DNA of 64,000 nt from contig JAHJIJ010000019.1 in the NCBI GenBank assembly GCA_018823325.1, forward strand, positions 1-64,000, read 5' to 3'. The DNA is from Alphaproteobacteria bacterium. Lineage in GTDB: Bacteria > Pseudomonadota > Alphaproteobacteria > Sphingomonadales > Sphingomonadaceae. Made by a program: the position numbers and the translations under genes. Each line of letters starts with the position of its first letter. Positions within the stretch are counted from its first letter, which is position 1. The notes under the pieces are model-generated. The model was given only the letters and a program-made list of their open reading frames with translations, was not told the origin of the DNA and searched no databases. This document shows positions 17,981 through 27,392 of this stretch, one piece after another.

Positions 17981-17990
17981 TATAATTAGT
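17981..17990 (-). promoter_or_regulatory. second copy of candidate MarR site, upstream of MFS gene
   Basis: The reverse strand reads ACTAATTATA, identical to 17293-17302. It lies about 90 bases before the MFS start, in a notably AT-rich stretch between the MarR and MFS genes where a promoter is expected. Confidence 0.4.
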
Positions 17991-18080
17991 TATGCTATGT
18001 ATTTCTGAGGCGGCTGCGAATCGCGGTCAGCTGACACTCGCAGCGACCGGCACGATCGGTTGGCACGGGAGGGGATTGGC

Positions 18081-19463
18081 ATGGCGCGCGTGACGATGGC
18101 GTCCGAAACGAGTGACCAGCAGGGTGTGCCACCCGCTGAAGCGAAGGATTGGCCTCGGCCCCGTTCCGCTTGGTACGCGGTTGGCATGATCTCGTTCATA
18201 TCGGTGCTGTCAAACATCGACCGTGGTGTGATCGCGCTCCTTGTCGAACCGATCAAACGGGACCTGCAGGTCAGCGACACGGAAATGGGTCTGCTGATCG
18301 GTTTCGCCTTTTCGTTCTTCTACATGCTTGTGGGCCTGCCCATGTCGCGGGTGACGGACGTTCGCAATCGCCGCAACATTCTGACGATCGGTCTCAGCAT
18401 CTGGAGCATGGCTACCGCGCTCTCGGCTTTGGCCTACAGCTATCTGACGCTGTTTATCGCCCGAGGGATCGTGGGCGCCGGGGAATCGGTCAAAGGCCCA
18501 ACATCGATGTCGATGATTTCCGACATCGTGCCCCGCAGCAAATTGCCCAGAGCGATGTCCATTTATTCCATGGGCATTGCTGGCGGCATGGCCGCTTCGA
18601 TGATCATTGGGGGCGTTCTTCTCGAACTCGTGAAGGACATCACGCCGATCCATGTCCCGGGCTTCGGTCTCCTGCGTGACTGGCAGTTCGTTTTCCTCAG
18701 CTGTGGCTTGCCTGGGTTGCTGGTCGCGGTGATCTTTTTTCTCACGGTGAAGGAGCCCACCCGCAAGGGCCGTAAAGTCAAAGGCTCCGTGCCTCTACCG
18801 GACGTCGCTCGCTTCGTCTGGTCTAACAAGCGCGTTTACGTGCCTTTGTTGCTCAGCCTCGCCATCGGGGCGATCGAGTCATTCGGCATGGCTGCCTGGC
18901 GTGTCGCGTTTTTCGAACGCACCCATGGCTGGACACCCAATGAGGTCGGGCCATTGCTCGGCATCGCGGCGCTTCTCACAACGCCGATTGGCTTGGTCAT
19001 CGGCACATTGATCGCCGAAAGGCTGGACCGGCAGAAGATTCCGGACGCGATGATCCGCCTGTGCCTTTACTCGAATTTCATCACGGTCCCTGCGGCGATT
19101 GCCATGCCGCTGATGCCGACGCCCTGGCTTTCTCTGGCACTGATCGTGCTGAGCGGGGTTGGGAACGCGATTGGTTCGCCCGGGCAGAATTCGGCCATCC
19201 AGATCATCACGCCCAACGAGATGAGAGGCCAGCTAAGCGCGATCTATCTATTTACGATCAGCGTCGTCGGTGCCGGCCTGGGTCCCCTGTTTGTCGCGCT
19301 GATCACGGACTTCGTCTTCGTCGATGAGAGCATGCTGCGCTACGCGATGCTGGCCACGACAGCGGTGCTGGGGCCGCTGGGGCTGCTTCTCACTTGGCTG
19401 GCCATGCGTCCCTATGGCGAAGCCGTGATCAGAGTACTGAACGACGAGGCGGAGCAGGCGTAA
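18081..19463 (+). CDS. MFS transporter (anion/sugar-acid symporter type)
   Basis: A 460-residue permease with about 12 membrane segments, beginning with the first helix around SAWYAVGMISFISVLSNIDR. NIDRGVIALL and the loop VTDVRNRRNIL match the MFS signature (spinster/4-hydroxybenzoate or hexuronate-like subgroup with IDR in the first helix). It probably moves a carboxylated substrate across the inner membrane with protons. ATG 18081 follows GGGAGGGGATTGGC; TTG 18060 is also in frame. It is followed 139 bases later by a TBDR and shares a candidate MarR site with the UGSC operon, so it likely completes uptake of the compound that operon processes. It is clearly related to the permease at 37852. 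Confidence 0.88.
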   Translation: MARVTMASETSDQQGVPPAEAKDWPRPRSAWYAVGMISFISVLSNIDRGVIALLVEPIKRDLQVSDTEMGLLIGFAFSFFYMLVGLPMSRVTDVRNRRNILTIGLSIWSMATALSALAYSYLTLFIARGIVGAGESVKGPTSMSMISDIVPRSKLPRAMSIYSMGIAGGMAASMIIGGVLLELVKDITPIHVPGFGLLRDWQFVFLSCGLPGLLVAVIFFLTVKEPTRKGRKVKGSVPLPDVARFVWSNKRVYVPLLLSLAIGAIESFGMAAWRVAFFERTHGWTPNEVGPLLGIAALLTTPIGLVIGTLIAERLDRQKIPDAMIRLCLYSNFITVPAAIAMPLMPTPWLSLALIVLSGVGNAIGSPGQNSAIQIITPNEMRGQLSAIYLFTISVVGAGLGPLFVALITDFVFVDESMLRYAMLATTAVLGPLGLLLTWLAMRPYGEAVIRVLNDEAEQA

Positions 19464-19602
19464 AGGCAGAGTGGAGATGCCAGCGCACGATAAGTCGCAG
19501 AAACAGTTCGGCATGGGAATGCAGCACCTCGCAGCCCGCAAGACCCGCACCGGAAGAGAAAACCATGGCCATGCACGGACCATGGCGACGAGGAGAGGAA
19601 AG

Positions 19603-22500
19603 ATGATAATGCCCTGTTCACTTCGCACATTCGGAAGCCTCAATCATGGCCTGAGCCGGTCGGCACTGGCTGCGGCTTTGGCAATGCTCGCGACAGGCAA
19701 CGGGCTGGCGCAGAGCGGGGACGACCTCAGCCCTCAGCAAGAAGCTGCCCAGGCAGATGACGCGATCGTGGTGACCGGCTCCCGCATTGCCCGGCAGGGC
19801 TTCAACGCGCCGACCCCGGTCACGGTCGTGGGGCAAGACAGCATTCAGGCGCAGGGCGACACGAACATTGCCGAGGTCCTGAACGAAATGCCGGCTTTCC
19901 GGCCAAGCCAGACGCCGGAAAACTCCTTCGTGACCATTACCGGCAATATCGGCGCGCGCACCCTCGATCTGCGCGGGCTCGCGCCGCAGCGTACGCTCGT
20001 GCTGGTCAACGGCCGGCGCTTCATACCCTCGTCGCCGCAGGGAACGGTGGACCTCAATCTCATCCCAACCATGCTCATCCAGCGTGCCGAGGTCGTTACC
20101 GGCGGCGCCTCGGCGGCCTACGGCTCGGACGCGGTCGCCGGCGTGGTGAACTTGATCCTGGACACCAAGCTCACCGGGTTTCGCGCGCAAGGACAGTATG
20201 GCATCTCCGAACGGGGAGACGACAAGAATTATCAGTTCGCGCTTGCAGGCGGCAGCTCGTTCGGTGGGGGACGAGGCCACGTCGTGGCGGCGTTTGAGTT
20301 CGCCGACAACAAGGGCATGGGCGGCTGCTTCGAGATAGACTATTGCGCGAAAGAGTACAGCAACTTCACCAACAATGATTGGATCGCGCCTACGGCGGCG
20401 AATCCCAACCCCAACAATCCGCTGCCGAACCGCGTCACCTTGCCGCACAAGCATCCGACGCTGATTACGCCCGGGCTCATCAATTCGCCGGGCGCAGGTG
20501 GCAGCCCGTTACTGCGCGGCACCTACTTTCGACCGGATGGGACGCCTGTCATCAACGGATGGGATTATGGTCAGTGGCCCTCCACATTTGCGCAAGTGGG
20601 TGGCGACGGCCATCACGATGATCCGTTTACCTCAGCGCATCTCATGAAGTCGCCGGTTCGCCGCTGGGCGGCCTATATGCATGGCGAGTATGAATTCACG
20701 GACACGATCACGGGCTTCGCCGAGCTGTCCTATGGCGATGTTCTCGGTACGCAGAATGGTGCGCAGTTCCGCGAGATCGGCCTAACGATCCGGCGCGATA
20801 ATCCGTTTCTGCCGCCTGAGATCCTGGCGTTGATGGGCCCCAATCAGGCTTCCATCGGCTTGGCGCGGGATGGCGATGACTTCGGTGTCGCCAAATATCG
20901 TGGCCAGAACCGCACCTTTCGCGGTGTCGCCGGGCTCCAGGGAGACTTTGGCGGTGGCTGGCGGTGGGATGCCTATTATCAGTTCGGCCACAATAAATAT
21001 GAGCAGGAAATGGCCAACAATCGCATCAATGCGCGATTTGCCTTAGCCATCGACGCTGTCCGCAACAGCGCTGGCGATATCGTCTGCCGCGTCAATGCCG
21101 ACGCGAACCCCGCCAATGACGCGCCGGGCTGCATCGCGATCAATCCGTTCGGCGAAAATCAGTGGGATCCGGCTGCCAAGGCCTTCACCTACGGTACGGG
21201 CTGGCAAAATTCGACGATCAAACAGCATGTCGTGGCGGCCAATATCCAAGGCGAGCCGTTCAGCACCTGGGCGGGACCTGTCTCGATCGCTGCCGGCGCC
21301 GAATATCGTCGCGACACAATCGCCGGCGATGCTGATCCGATCTCGCTGATCAACGGCTGGTATGTCGGCAATGGCAGCGCGGTGTCAGGCAAAGTGAGCG
21401 TTAAGGAGGGCTATGTCGAAGCCATTGTGCCGCTTGCCAGGGACATGGCATTTGCGCAGAATCTTGAGCTAAACGGCGCACTCCGCCTGACAGATTACAG
21501 CACCAGCGGCAGTGTGACGACGTGGAAAGTCGGTGCCATCTGGGACGTGACGGACTGGTTGCGGCTTCGAGGCACGCGCTCGCGCGACATCCGCGCGCCC
21601 AATCTCCTGGAGCTGTTCGGCTCGACGACCTCGGTGTCGTCACGTGTCGTTGGCGCCTCGGGTGTGCAATATCTGCCGCGTGTTTTCTCGGGCGGCAATG
21701 TGGCGCTGGACCCGGAGATCGCCGACACCTGGACAGTGGGTGCCGTGCTGACGCCGCGCGGCGTCCTGAATGGCCTGCGCCTTTCCGCCGACTACTATAA
21801 TATCGAGATCGAGGAGGCGATCAGCCAGGTGGGCGGCCAGACCATCGTCGATCGCTGCCTTCTGGCGAACGTGTCGGAATTCTGCAGTCTCATTACATTT
21901 GGCACCGCGAATCCCAATGAGATTGCCCAGATCCGCAACCCCTGGCTCAATCTCAACACATTGATCGTGCGCGGTGTCGATCTTGAGGCGGATTATCGCC
22001 TGCGGGTCGGTGACACGCAGAGCGTCAACTTCCGCGTGCTGGCATCCTATGTGGCCGATCTGATCACGGTAGATTCGGTCGGCTCCATCAACCGTGCCGG
22101 CCAGACCGGCGTGCAAACCGGCGCTCAGCCGGGTCTGCCACGGTGGACGGTGAATTCCACCGTCAGCTTCGACAGCGGACCGTTCAATTTCAACGTGCAG
22201 GGCCGCTTTATTTCGGCGGGCATCATGGACGTGACGCTGGTGGGTCCGACGGACGCCGGCTACGATACTGACCTGCCCAACAGCATCAGTGACAATCATA
22301 TCGAAGCCATGTTCTACGTTGATGTCGGCGCCAGCTACACCTTCGATCTTGCCGGGCGTTCGCTGCAGATTTACGGCGCGATCAAGAACCTCACGAACCC
22401 CACGCCTCCGGTCAACGTCTACAGCGGTTCGGGCACCAACCCGTTTCTCTTCGACCTCGTCGGCCGCAGGTTCACGATGGGTGCAAGGGTGAGCTTTTGA
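19603..22500 (+). CDS. TonB-dependent outer-membrane receptor
   Basis: A 966-residue receptor with signal peptide (SRSALAAALAMLATGNGLAQ), TonB box area DAIVVTGSRI, plug motifs LDLRGLAPQRTLVLVNGRRF and GGASAAYGSDAVAGVVNLIL, and a barrel ending FTMGARVSF with a terminal Phe. An extracellular loop carries CFEIDYC, a Cys-x5-Cys also present as CYDRPFC in the paralogue at 30031, so a conserved loop disulfide is likely. Start ATG 19603 follows GAGGAGAGGAAAG; earlier in-frame starts from 19471 would place residues ahead of the signal peptide. It follows the MFS gene on the same strand. Confidence 0.93.
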   Translation: MIMPCSLRTFGSLNHGLSRSALAAALAMLATGNGLAQSGDDLSPQQEAAQADDAIVVTGSRIARQGFNAPTPVTVVGQDSIQAQGDTNIAEVLNEMPAFRPSQTPENSFVTITGNIGARTLDLRGLAPQRTLVLVNGRRFIPSSPQGTVDLNLIPTMLIQRAEVVTGGASAAYGSDAVAGVVNLILDTKLTGFRAQGQYGISERGDDKNYQFALAGGSSFGGGRGHVVAAFEFADNKGMGGCFEIDYCAKEYSNFTNNDWIAPTAANPNPNNPLPNRVTLPHKHPTLITPGLINSPGAGGSPLLRGTYFRPDGTPVINGWDYGQWPSTFAQVGGDGHHDDPFTSAHLMKSPVRRWAAYMHGEYEFTDTITGFAELSYGDVLGTQNGAQFREIGLTIRRDNPFLPPEILALMGPNQASIGLARDGDDFGVAKYRGQNRTFRGVAGLQGDFGGGWRWDAYYQFGHNKYEQEMANNRINARFALAIDAVRNSAGDIVCRVNADANPANDAPGCIAINPFGENQWDPAAKAFTYGTGWQNSTIKQHVVAANIQGEPFSTWAGPVSIAAGAEYRRDTIAGDADPISLINGWYVGNGSAVSGKVSVKEGYVEAIVPLARDMAFAQNLELNGALRLTDYSTSGSVTTWKVGAIWDVTDWLRLRGTRSRDIRAPNLLELFGSTTSVSSRVVGASGVQYLPRVFSGGNVALDPEIADTWTVGAVLTPRGVLNGLRLSADYYNIEIEEAISQVGGQTIVDRCLLANVSEFCSLITFGTANPNEIAQIRNPWLNLNTLIVRGVDLEADYRLRVGDTQSVNFRVLASYVADLITVDSVGSINRAGQTGVQTGAQPGLPRWTVNSTVSFDSGPFNFNVQGRFISAGIMDVTLVGPTDAGYDTDLPNSISDNHIEAMFYVDVGASYTFDLAGRSLQIYGAIKNLTNPTPPVNVYSGSGTNPFLFDLVGRRFTMGARVSF

Positions 22501-22745
22501 GAATGAAACACCGACGAACCTGACTCGTGGCGAATTGCGGCTTAGAAACCTGCCCTGCGGCTAGAGTACCTCCGCTGAGGCTCAAGGATTCGGTGTCCCG
22601 ACACTTGCGCCAGGCGCTGCCATTTGCTCGCGCGAGGGGACATAGTGCGGGTGACCATCCTGGTATGGGAAGACCTCCTGAACCAACGACAGCTTTCAGG
22701 GACGGCTCCATGGCATGTGTGTGTCCGGAATGTTGGCGGCTGCAG

Positions 22746-23087
22746 TCAAATCGATATCAAGGCTATGCCGTGCCATCGATGAGCGGACATCCGAGCTGCG
22801 ACCTTTTCTCCATATTTCGGCCAAGGAAGTGGGTCGGGTGAGCGGTGCCGGGTCCAGTTACAAAACCGGCAGGCGGCGACAATGTTCGATGGTATGTCAG
22901 CACCACCCTCCCAACGTGGGATCAGATGCTCCGCCGTTGCTTGCAGTCGAAGAGCTTGGCGCAGTGAGAGATGAAACCGCTTTGCAAACGTGCCTGCGTC
23001 TCTGGTCCACATGGGCTGGCGGCAATATGCACAACGCCCACGCTGCTTTGCAAACGCATCTAATCTTAGTCTTGTAAGCTTTTTCAT
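22746..23087 (-). CDS. HNH endonuclease family protein
   Basis: A protein of about 113 residues with two zinc knuckles, CAYCRQPM near residue 20 and CRFCN near residue 75, around the HNH core AEHLIPRWEGGADIPSNIV, where His and Asn are the catalytic and structural residues. Such small HNH proteins cut DNA in restriction, phage or mobile-element settings, but some are free-standing and uncharacterised. ATG 23087 is preferred over an in-frame TTG at 23114 because it starts the Lys-rich helix MKKLTRLRLDAF. It is divergent from the nuclease at 23365. The 245 bases between it and the TBDR at 22500 hold nothing I can identify. Confidence 0.8.
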   Translation of the reverse strand: MKKLTRLRLDAFAKQRGRCAYCRQPMWTRDAGTFAKRFHLSLRQALRLQATAEHLIPRWEGGADIPSNIVAACRFCNWTRHRSPDPLPWPKYGEKVAARMSAHRWHGIALISI

Positions 23088-23364
23088 GTGCACTCGCTCC
23101 GACAAATTCGTCAAAGCGGATGTGCAACGGTCGGAATAAACCGTCCCTTTGGTGGGGAGCTAAAGCTCGCACTGGACGACGGCTATAGCCGTCACCCCGC
23201 GGTCGTGCGAACAACCTATTTCATTTTGGAATTACCTGCAATGCGCTGTTTGACAGCCTAACGATGCTTGTAGGGATTCCGAATTCGTGAAGGAGTTTCT
23301 CTCATACTGAACTCCAGATCTGGACCGCGAAGCAATATTCACTCCATTGGGAAGCTCAGTCCGA

Positions 23365-23985
23365 ATGATTATCGTGCCAGATAATCCGGAAGCCGCTGGC
23401 GACGACGAGGTGTTCAAAGCGACTGTCGTCAAAGTGTTCGACGGCGATGGATTTTTGGCGGACGTATGGAACCCTCTCAGACATGCATGGGTCAAACGCG
23501 TCCCCTTCCGCATGGCATTCATCGATGCGCCTGAGATGGACCAGCCGTTCGGTCTGGAGGCCGGAAGTTTCCTAAGCCAGCTAATCCACGGGAAGACCCT
23601 GCGCTTGGATCCTGTCGTCAAGGAGTCGACGCCAAACTCACCTGTAGACCGGTACAGGCGAATGCTCTGCATGGCGTTCCTAACCGAGCACATGTCGGCC
23701 GGGCGGGTCGAATACTACTTCAATGCAAAATCAGGGTCGGGTTTGGTGAAGGAAGCTCGGCTGGTCACACGCAACATCGAGCTCGAGATGGTTGTGAATG
23801 GCTGGGCTTGGGTGACCGAACAGTATGCCTTCGACCGCAAGGACGAATATTTCGACGCGCAGAGTGACGCGCAGAAGCACCGACGCGGCCTATGGCAATT
23901 GGATAAACCCGAACCGCCTTGGACATTCAAACGCCGTCAAAAAGCCAGGCGGCGGACATCCGAGGGACAAGGACGCCTAATTTAA
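23365..23985 (+). CDS. thermonuclease (SNase-like) family protein
   Basis: A 206-residue protein with the staphylococcal nuclease OB-fold: ATVVKVFDGDGFLADV, FRMAFIDAPEMDQPFGLEAG (Asp-Ala-Pro-Glu, then the E-A segment), DRYRRML with the catalytic-type Arg, MVVNGWAWV, and QKHRRGLWQL near the end. Most of the catalytic positions look retained, so it may cut DNA or RNA. There is no signal peptide, unlike typical secreted nucleases. ATG 23365 is preferred to TTG 23347. It lies in a pair with the HNH gene, both outside any catabolic operon, so the pair may be an acquired island. Its function is unknown. Confidence 0.78.
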   Translation: MIIVPDNPEAAGDDEVFKATVVKVFDGDGFLADVWNPLRHAWVKRVPFRMAFIDAPEMDQPFGLEAGSFLSQLIHGKTLRLDPVVKESTPNSPVDRYRRMLCMAFLTEHMSAGRVEYYFNAKSGSGLVKEARLVTRNIELEMVVNGWAWVTEQYAFDRKDEYFDAQSDAQKHRRGLWQLDKPEPPWTFKRRQKARRRTSEGQGRLI

Positions 23986-24029
23986 CCACTGAACGAAGGG
24001 CCGCTCTTGGGAAGCTGAAACTCGCGCGC

Positions 24030-24049
24030 GAATGTCCGAGATGTCGGCG
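24030..24049 (+). repeat. intergenic GAAYGTCSGCT-type short repeat, copy 3
   Basis: GAATGTCCGAGATGTCGGCG begins a stretch running to about 24095 that resembles the repeat-rich tail at 27940-27990 (both contain GGCTGCCGACCAG followed by a CGTTC segment). It lies between the SNase-like gene and the histidine kinase. Confidence 0.45.
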
Positions 24050-24159
24050 GCTGCCGACCAGGATGCGTCGTTCCGAACCAGTGCCCGATGTGTCGGCTCA
24101 CGCCGAAAGCTGCCGGTCAGGCTGCGCGAAACAGCGGGTCCGCAGTGCGCCTCAAAGGT

Positions 24160-26985
24160 TTATCCGGTCTCTTCCTCGATCACGCGCCGGACAGCCGTTG
24201 CCAGTTCCTCGACCGTGAAGGGCTTGCCGATCAGATGGACGCCAGGATCGAGGACACCATTATGGACGACTGCGTTGCGGGTATAGCCGGTGGTAAAAAG
24301 AACCTTGAGGTCGGGACGCCGCTGGCGTGCCGCTTCCGCAAGCTTGCGGCCATTGACTTCAGGCATCACAACATCGGTGAACATGAGCGCAATTTCGGGA
24401 TGGGCATCGATCAACTTGAGCGCGGCTGCCGCCCCATCGGCCTCGAGCACGCGGTAGCCAAGCTCTGTGAGAGCATCGACCGAAAACTGCCGCACGCCCG
24501 GCTCATCCTCGACAACGAGGATCACTTCTCGCCTCTCGCCCAGCGGCAACGCGTTGTCCGTCTGGGCGAATTCCACCTCTTCGACTGCACCCATGAGACG
24601 CGGCAGATACACCTTTACTGTGGTGCCTTGGCCGACCTCGGAGTAAATCTTCACATGTCCACCCGACTGTTTGACGAACCCATAGACCTGGCTGAGGCCA
24701 AGGCCCGTGCCGCGCCCAACCTCCTTGGTGGTGAAGAAAGGGTCGAACGCCTTGGCAATGACCTCCTCGGGCATGCCGCTGCCGGTGTCGCTCACAGCGA
24801 TCATCACGTATTGCCCGGCCGGTACGCCAAGATGTCCGGCGGCATAGTGTGCGTCGAGATGACAATTGGCGGTTTCGACCGTCAGCTTTCCGCCATCGGT
24901 CATGGCATCTCGCGCGTTGACGGCGAGGTTCAGGATGACATTCTCGAGCTGATTGGGATCGGCAAAAGTCCGCCACAGCCCGCCGGCTAGCACGGTCTCG
25001 GGCTGAATGTCGGGAAGCGTGTGACGCAGCAGATCGGACATTCCGGCAACCAACTTGTTCGCGTCGATCGCCTCAGGTTTAAGCGGTTGCTGCCGCGAGA
25101 AGGCGAGAAGGCGTTGGGTGAGTTGAGCCGCCCGCCGCGCCCCGTCCATAGCAGCATCGACATAGCGCCGTGCCCTGGGGTCAGAGTCTCCCATCCGCCG
25201 GGTCAGGAGGTCCAGCGACCCGACAACGACGGCAAGCATGTTGTTGAAGTCGTGCGCGATCCCGCCGGTGAGTTGACCGACCGCCTCCATCTTCTGGCTC
25301 TGCCGTAGCGCGTCCTCGGCCTTCGTCCGCTCGGCGACCTCCTCAGCGACGCGCAGTTCGAGCCGCTCGTTAAGTTCGAGGAGTCGGGCCTCATCAGCCT
25401 TGCGCGCGGTGACGTCGATCGCAACGCCGACCACGCGGACGCAGCGACCCTCCTCGAACTCGCCGCGGCCCTTGGCTGCAACCCACCGGACGATGCCGTC
25501 CTCCTTGCCAACAGTGCGATATTCCACATCATAGAGCGCGCGCTGATCGGGATCGGCGGCGGCCGCAAATGCCGCGCTGGTCGCTTCGAAATCGTCGGGA
25601 TGTAGACCCGCGTAGAAGTCGCGCATCGATACTGGCACATCGGGCGAAATGCCAAACATGCCCTTGGTGCGGGCCGGCCAGATCAGCACGTCTTCGATGA
25701 TATCGACGTCCCAGAAGCCGATATCGGAGGCTTCGGTCGCGAGACGCAGCCGCTCTTCACTTTCGGCAAGCGCGGCCTCCGCCGCCTTGCGCTCGGTCTG
25801 GTCGAGCATCGCGCCAATCATGCGCAAGGGAGCGCCATCTTCACTACGCAGCACGGTGCCGCGATCGAGCACAAACGCATAACTGCCGTCAGCACGCTGG
25901 AAGCGATATTCGTCGGTCCAGCTGGTGCCGCCATGATCGATCACGGCATGAATGCTTTGCTCGATCCGCTCGCGATCGTCGGGATGGATATGATCGAGCC
26001 ACCACTGCGCGCTTGTCTGCTCCTGAGCGTGGCCAAAACGCGTAACCAGCGCCTCGTTCCAGATGACGTGGCCATCAGCGAGACGCCAATCCCAGATGAC
26101 GTCGCTCGTCGCTCCAATGGCGAGCCGGTAGCGCTCCTCAATCTCGCGGTGGCTGGCTTCGATAGCCTTGCGCTCGGTAATGTCGAGGGATGTGCCGACA
26201 AGGCCCACCACCGTGCCATCGGCATCTCGCAGGGGTGATTTGGTCGACAGCCAGATCGCGCGCCGGCCATCGGGAAAATTCACATCCTCCTCAATTTGTT
26301 CGGAACGGCCGCTGGCCATGATGCGCTGGTCGGTCGCCATCACAATGGCGGCCTGGTGTTTGTCCTCCAGCACCTCCAGGTCGGTGCGGCCGATAAAATC
26401 CTGCGGTGCCTTGCCGATGAGTTCGCTCGTGCCATGGTTACCGATCAGCAGACGCCCGTCGCGATCCTTGGCATAAACGACGCCCGGCATTGCCTCGACG
26501 AAATTGGTCAGGAGCGCTCGTGCGTGATCGCGTTCGGCCTCGACACGGCGTCGTTCTCCAACGTCGATAATAACGCCCGGAAAGCTTATAGGCTTGCCGC
26601 TTCCGTCATGCACGACGTGTCCGTTGGCCTCGATCCAGTAATATTGGCCATCGGTCCGGCATACACGATATTGATGAGCATAACGGCCGCCCCTCGCAAG
26701 CGCCTCCTCAATGGCGGCCACAAGGCCTGCGCGATCCTCGGGATGGACGGTCTCAACGATCTTCTCGAGACTGAGACCGTCCCGTCCCAGGGCTGGGTCG
26801 AGACCGAAGGCCTGGGCAAAAGGCTCATCGACGGTGAAGCGATCGGCAGGCACGTCCCAAAACCATGTCCCAACAATCGCGCCGGCTGCGAGCGCTAGCT
26901 TGAGACGGTCTCCGTCCAGACGCGAGCGCGCGACCATGGCCTGCAGTTCGTCGATGGTCCTCGCGTCGGTTCCGGTTGAGTCCAA
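24160..26985 (-). CDS. hybrid sensor histidine kinase/response regulator, four PAS domains
   Basis: A 941-residue soluble kinase with no membrane segments. Four PAS/PAC modules occupy roughly residues 25-140, 155-275, 285-405 and 410-530 (PAC ends DVGERRR, DITERKA, DQTERKA, DVTARKA). A coiled-coil linker leads to the HisKA box GQLTGGIAHDFNN with phospho-acceptor His578, then the ATPase domain (NLAVNARDAM, DTGSGMPEEV, GRGTGLGLSQVYG), and a C-terminal receiver with FTDVVMP (Asp871) and KPF. This architecture is common in sphingomonads and senses redox, light or ligands in the cytoplasm. No flavin-binding LOV Cys motif (NCRFLQ) is seen. No cognate response regulator is adjacent. Confidence 0.92.
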   Translation of the reverse strand: MDSTGTDARTIDELQAMVARSRLDGDRLKLALAAGAIVGTWFWDVPADRFTVDEPFAQAFGLDPALGRDGLSLEKIVETVHPEDRAGLVAAIEEALARGGRYAHQYRVCRTDGQYYWIEANGHVVHDGSGKPISFPGVIIDVGERRRVEAERDHARALLTNFVEAMPGVVYAKDRDGRLLIGNHGTSELIGKAPQDFIGRTDLEVLEDKHQAAIVMATDQRIMASGRSEQIEEDVNFPDGRRAIWLSTKSPLRDADGTVVGLVGTSLDITERKAIEASHREIEERYRLAIGATSDVIWDWRLADGHVIWNEALVTRFGHAQEQTSAQWWLDHIHPDDRERIEQSIHAVIDHGGTSWTDEYRFQRADGSYAFVLDRGTVLRSEDGAPLRMIGAMLDQTERKAAEAALAESEERLRLATEASDIGFWDVDIIEDVLIWPARTKGMFGISPDVPVSMRDFYAGLHPDDFEATSAAFAAAADPDQRALYDVEYRTVGKEDGIVRWVAAKGRGEFEEGRCVRVVGVAIDVTARKADEARLLELNERLELRVAEEVAERTKAEDALRQSQKMEAVGQLTGGIAHDFNNMLAVVVGSLDLLTRRMGDSDPRARRYVDAAMDGARRAAQLTQRLLAFSRQQPLKPEAIDANKLVAGMSDLLRHTLPDIQPETVLAGGLWRTFADPNQLENVILNLAVNARDAMTDGGKLTVETANCHLDAHYAAGHLGVPAGQYVMIAVSDTGSGMPEEVIAKAFDPFFTTKEVGRGTGLGLSQVYGFVKQSGGHVKIYSEVGQGTTVKVYLPRLMGAVEEVEFAQTDNALPLGERREVILVVEDEPGVRQFSVDALTELGYRVLEADGAAAALKLIDAHPEIALMFTDVVMPEVNGRKLAEAARQRRPDLKVLFTTGYTRNAVVHNGVLDPGVHLIGKPFTVEELATAVRRVIEEETG

Positions 26986-27392
26986 TGCCTTAAGCTCCTG
27001 ATGCCCGGGACTGTATATCTACGAGGTAAGGTGCGATCCAGTTGAAGCTGGACGAGCGCGATCGCTGTCAACGACCTTCGTCTAGGAGATGTGGATGTCA
27101 ATCCAGATGTTCTCTCAAGCGGCCGCTGCCACGACGCTAGGACGTTGAACGAGAAGCGACAATTGCGGCGGCTCCTGCCCTTTCTTTCGCCCCCGACCGA
27201 GTGACCATCAAACGACCAGGTGTTGCCGTTCAACAAGCGCGGTGCGAACGTCTGGATCGGACAGATGCTGCCGGACGGCAAGCGCCCCAGTAGCGGACAT
27301 TCCGAGGGGTCGGGGGTGACCGCGGATGATGTGCCTGTTAAGTGAGACCGCTAATGGCGATCGGAAGTCGATCAGCCTTCAGGAGAGTATGC
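26986..27392. other. 407-base gap without supported gene
   Basis: The gap holds only short frames without recognisable domains. AGGAGAG at 27381-27387 serves the VOC gene. A promoter for the reverse histidine kinase should lie near 27000 but is not obvious. Confidence 0.5.

Noticed and set aside
26986-27392. Transposase remnant upstream of the histidine kinase
   Set aside because: Short frames with a transposase-like feel were looked at but no DDE or other motif could be supported.
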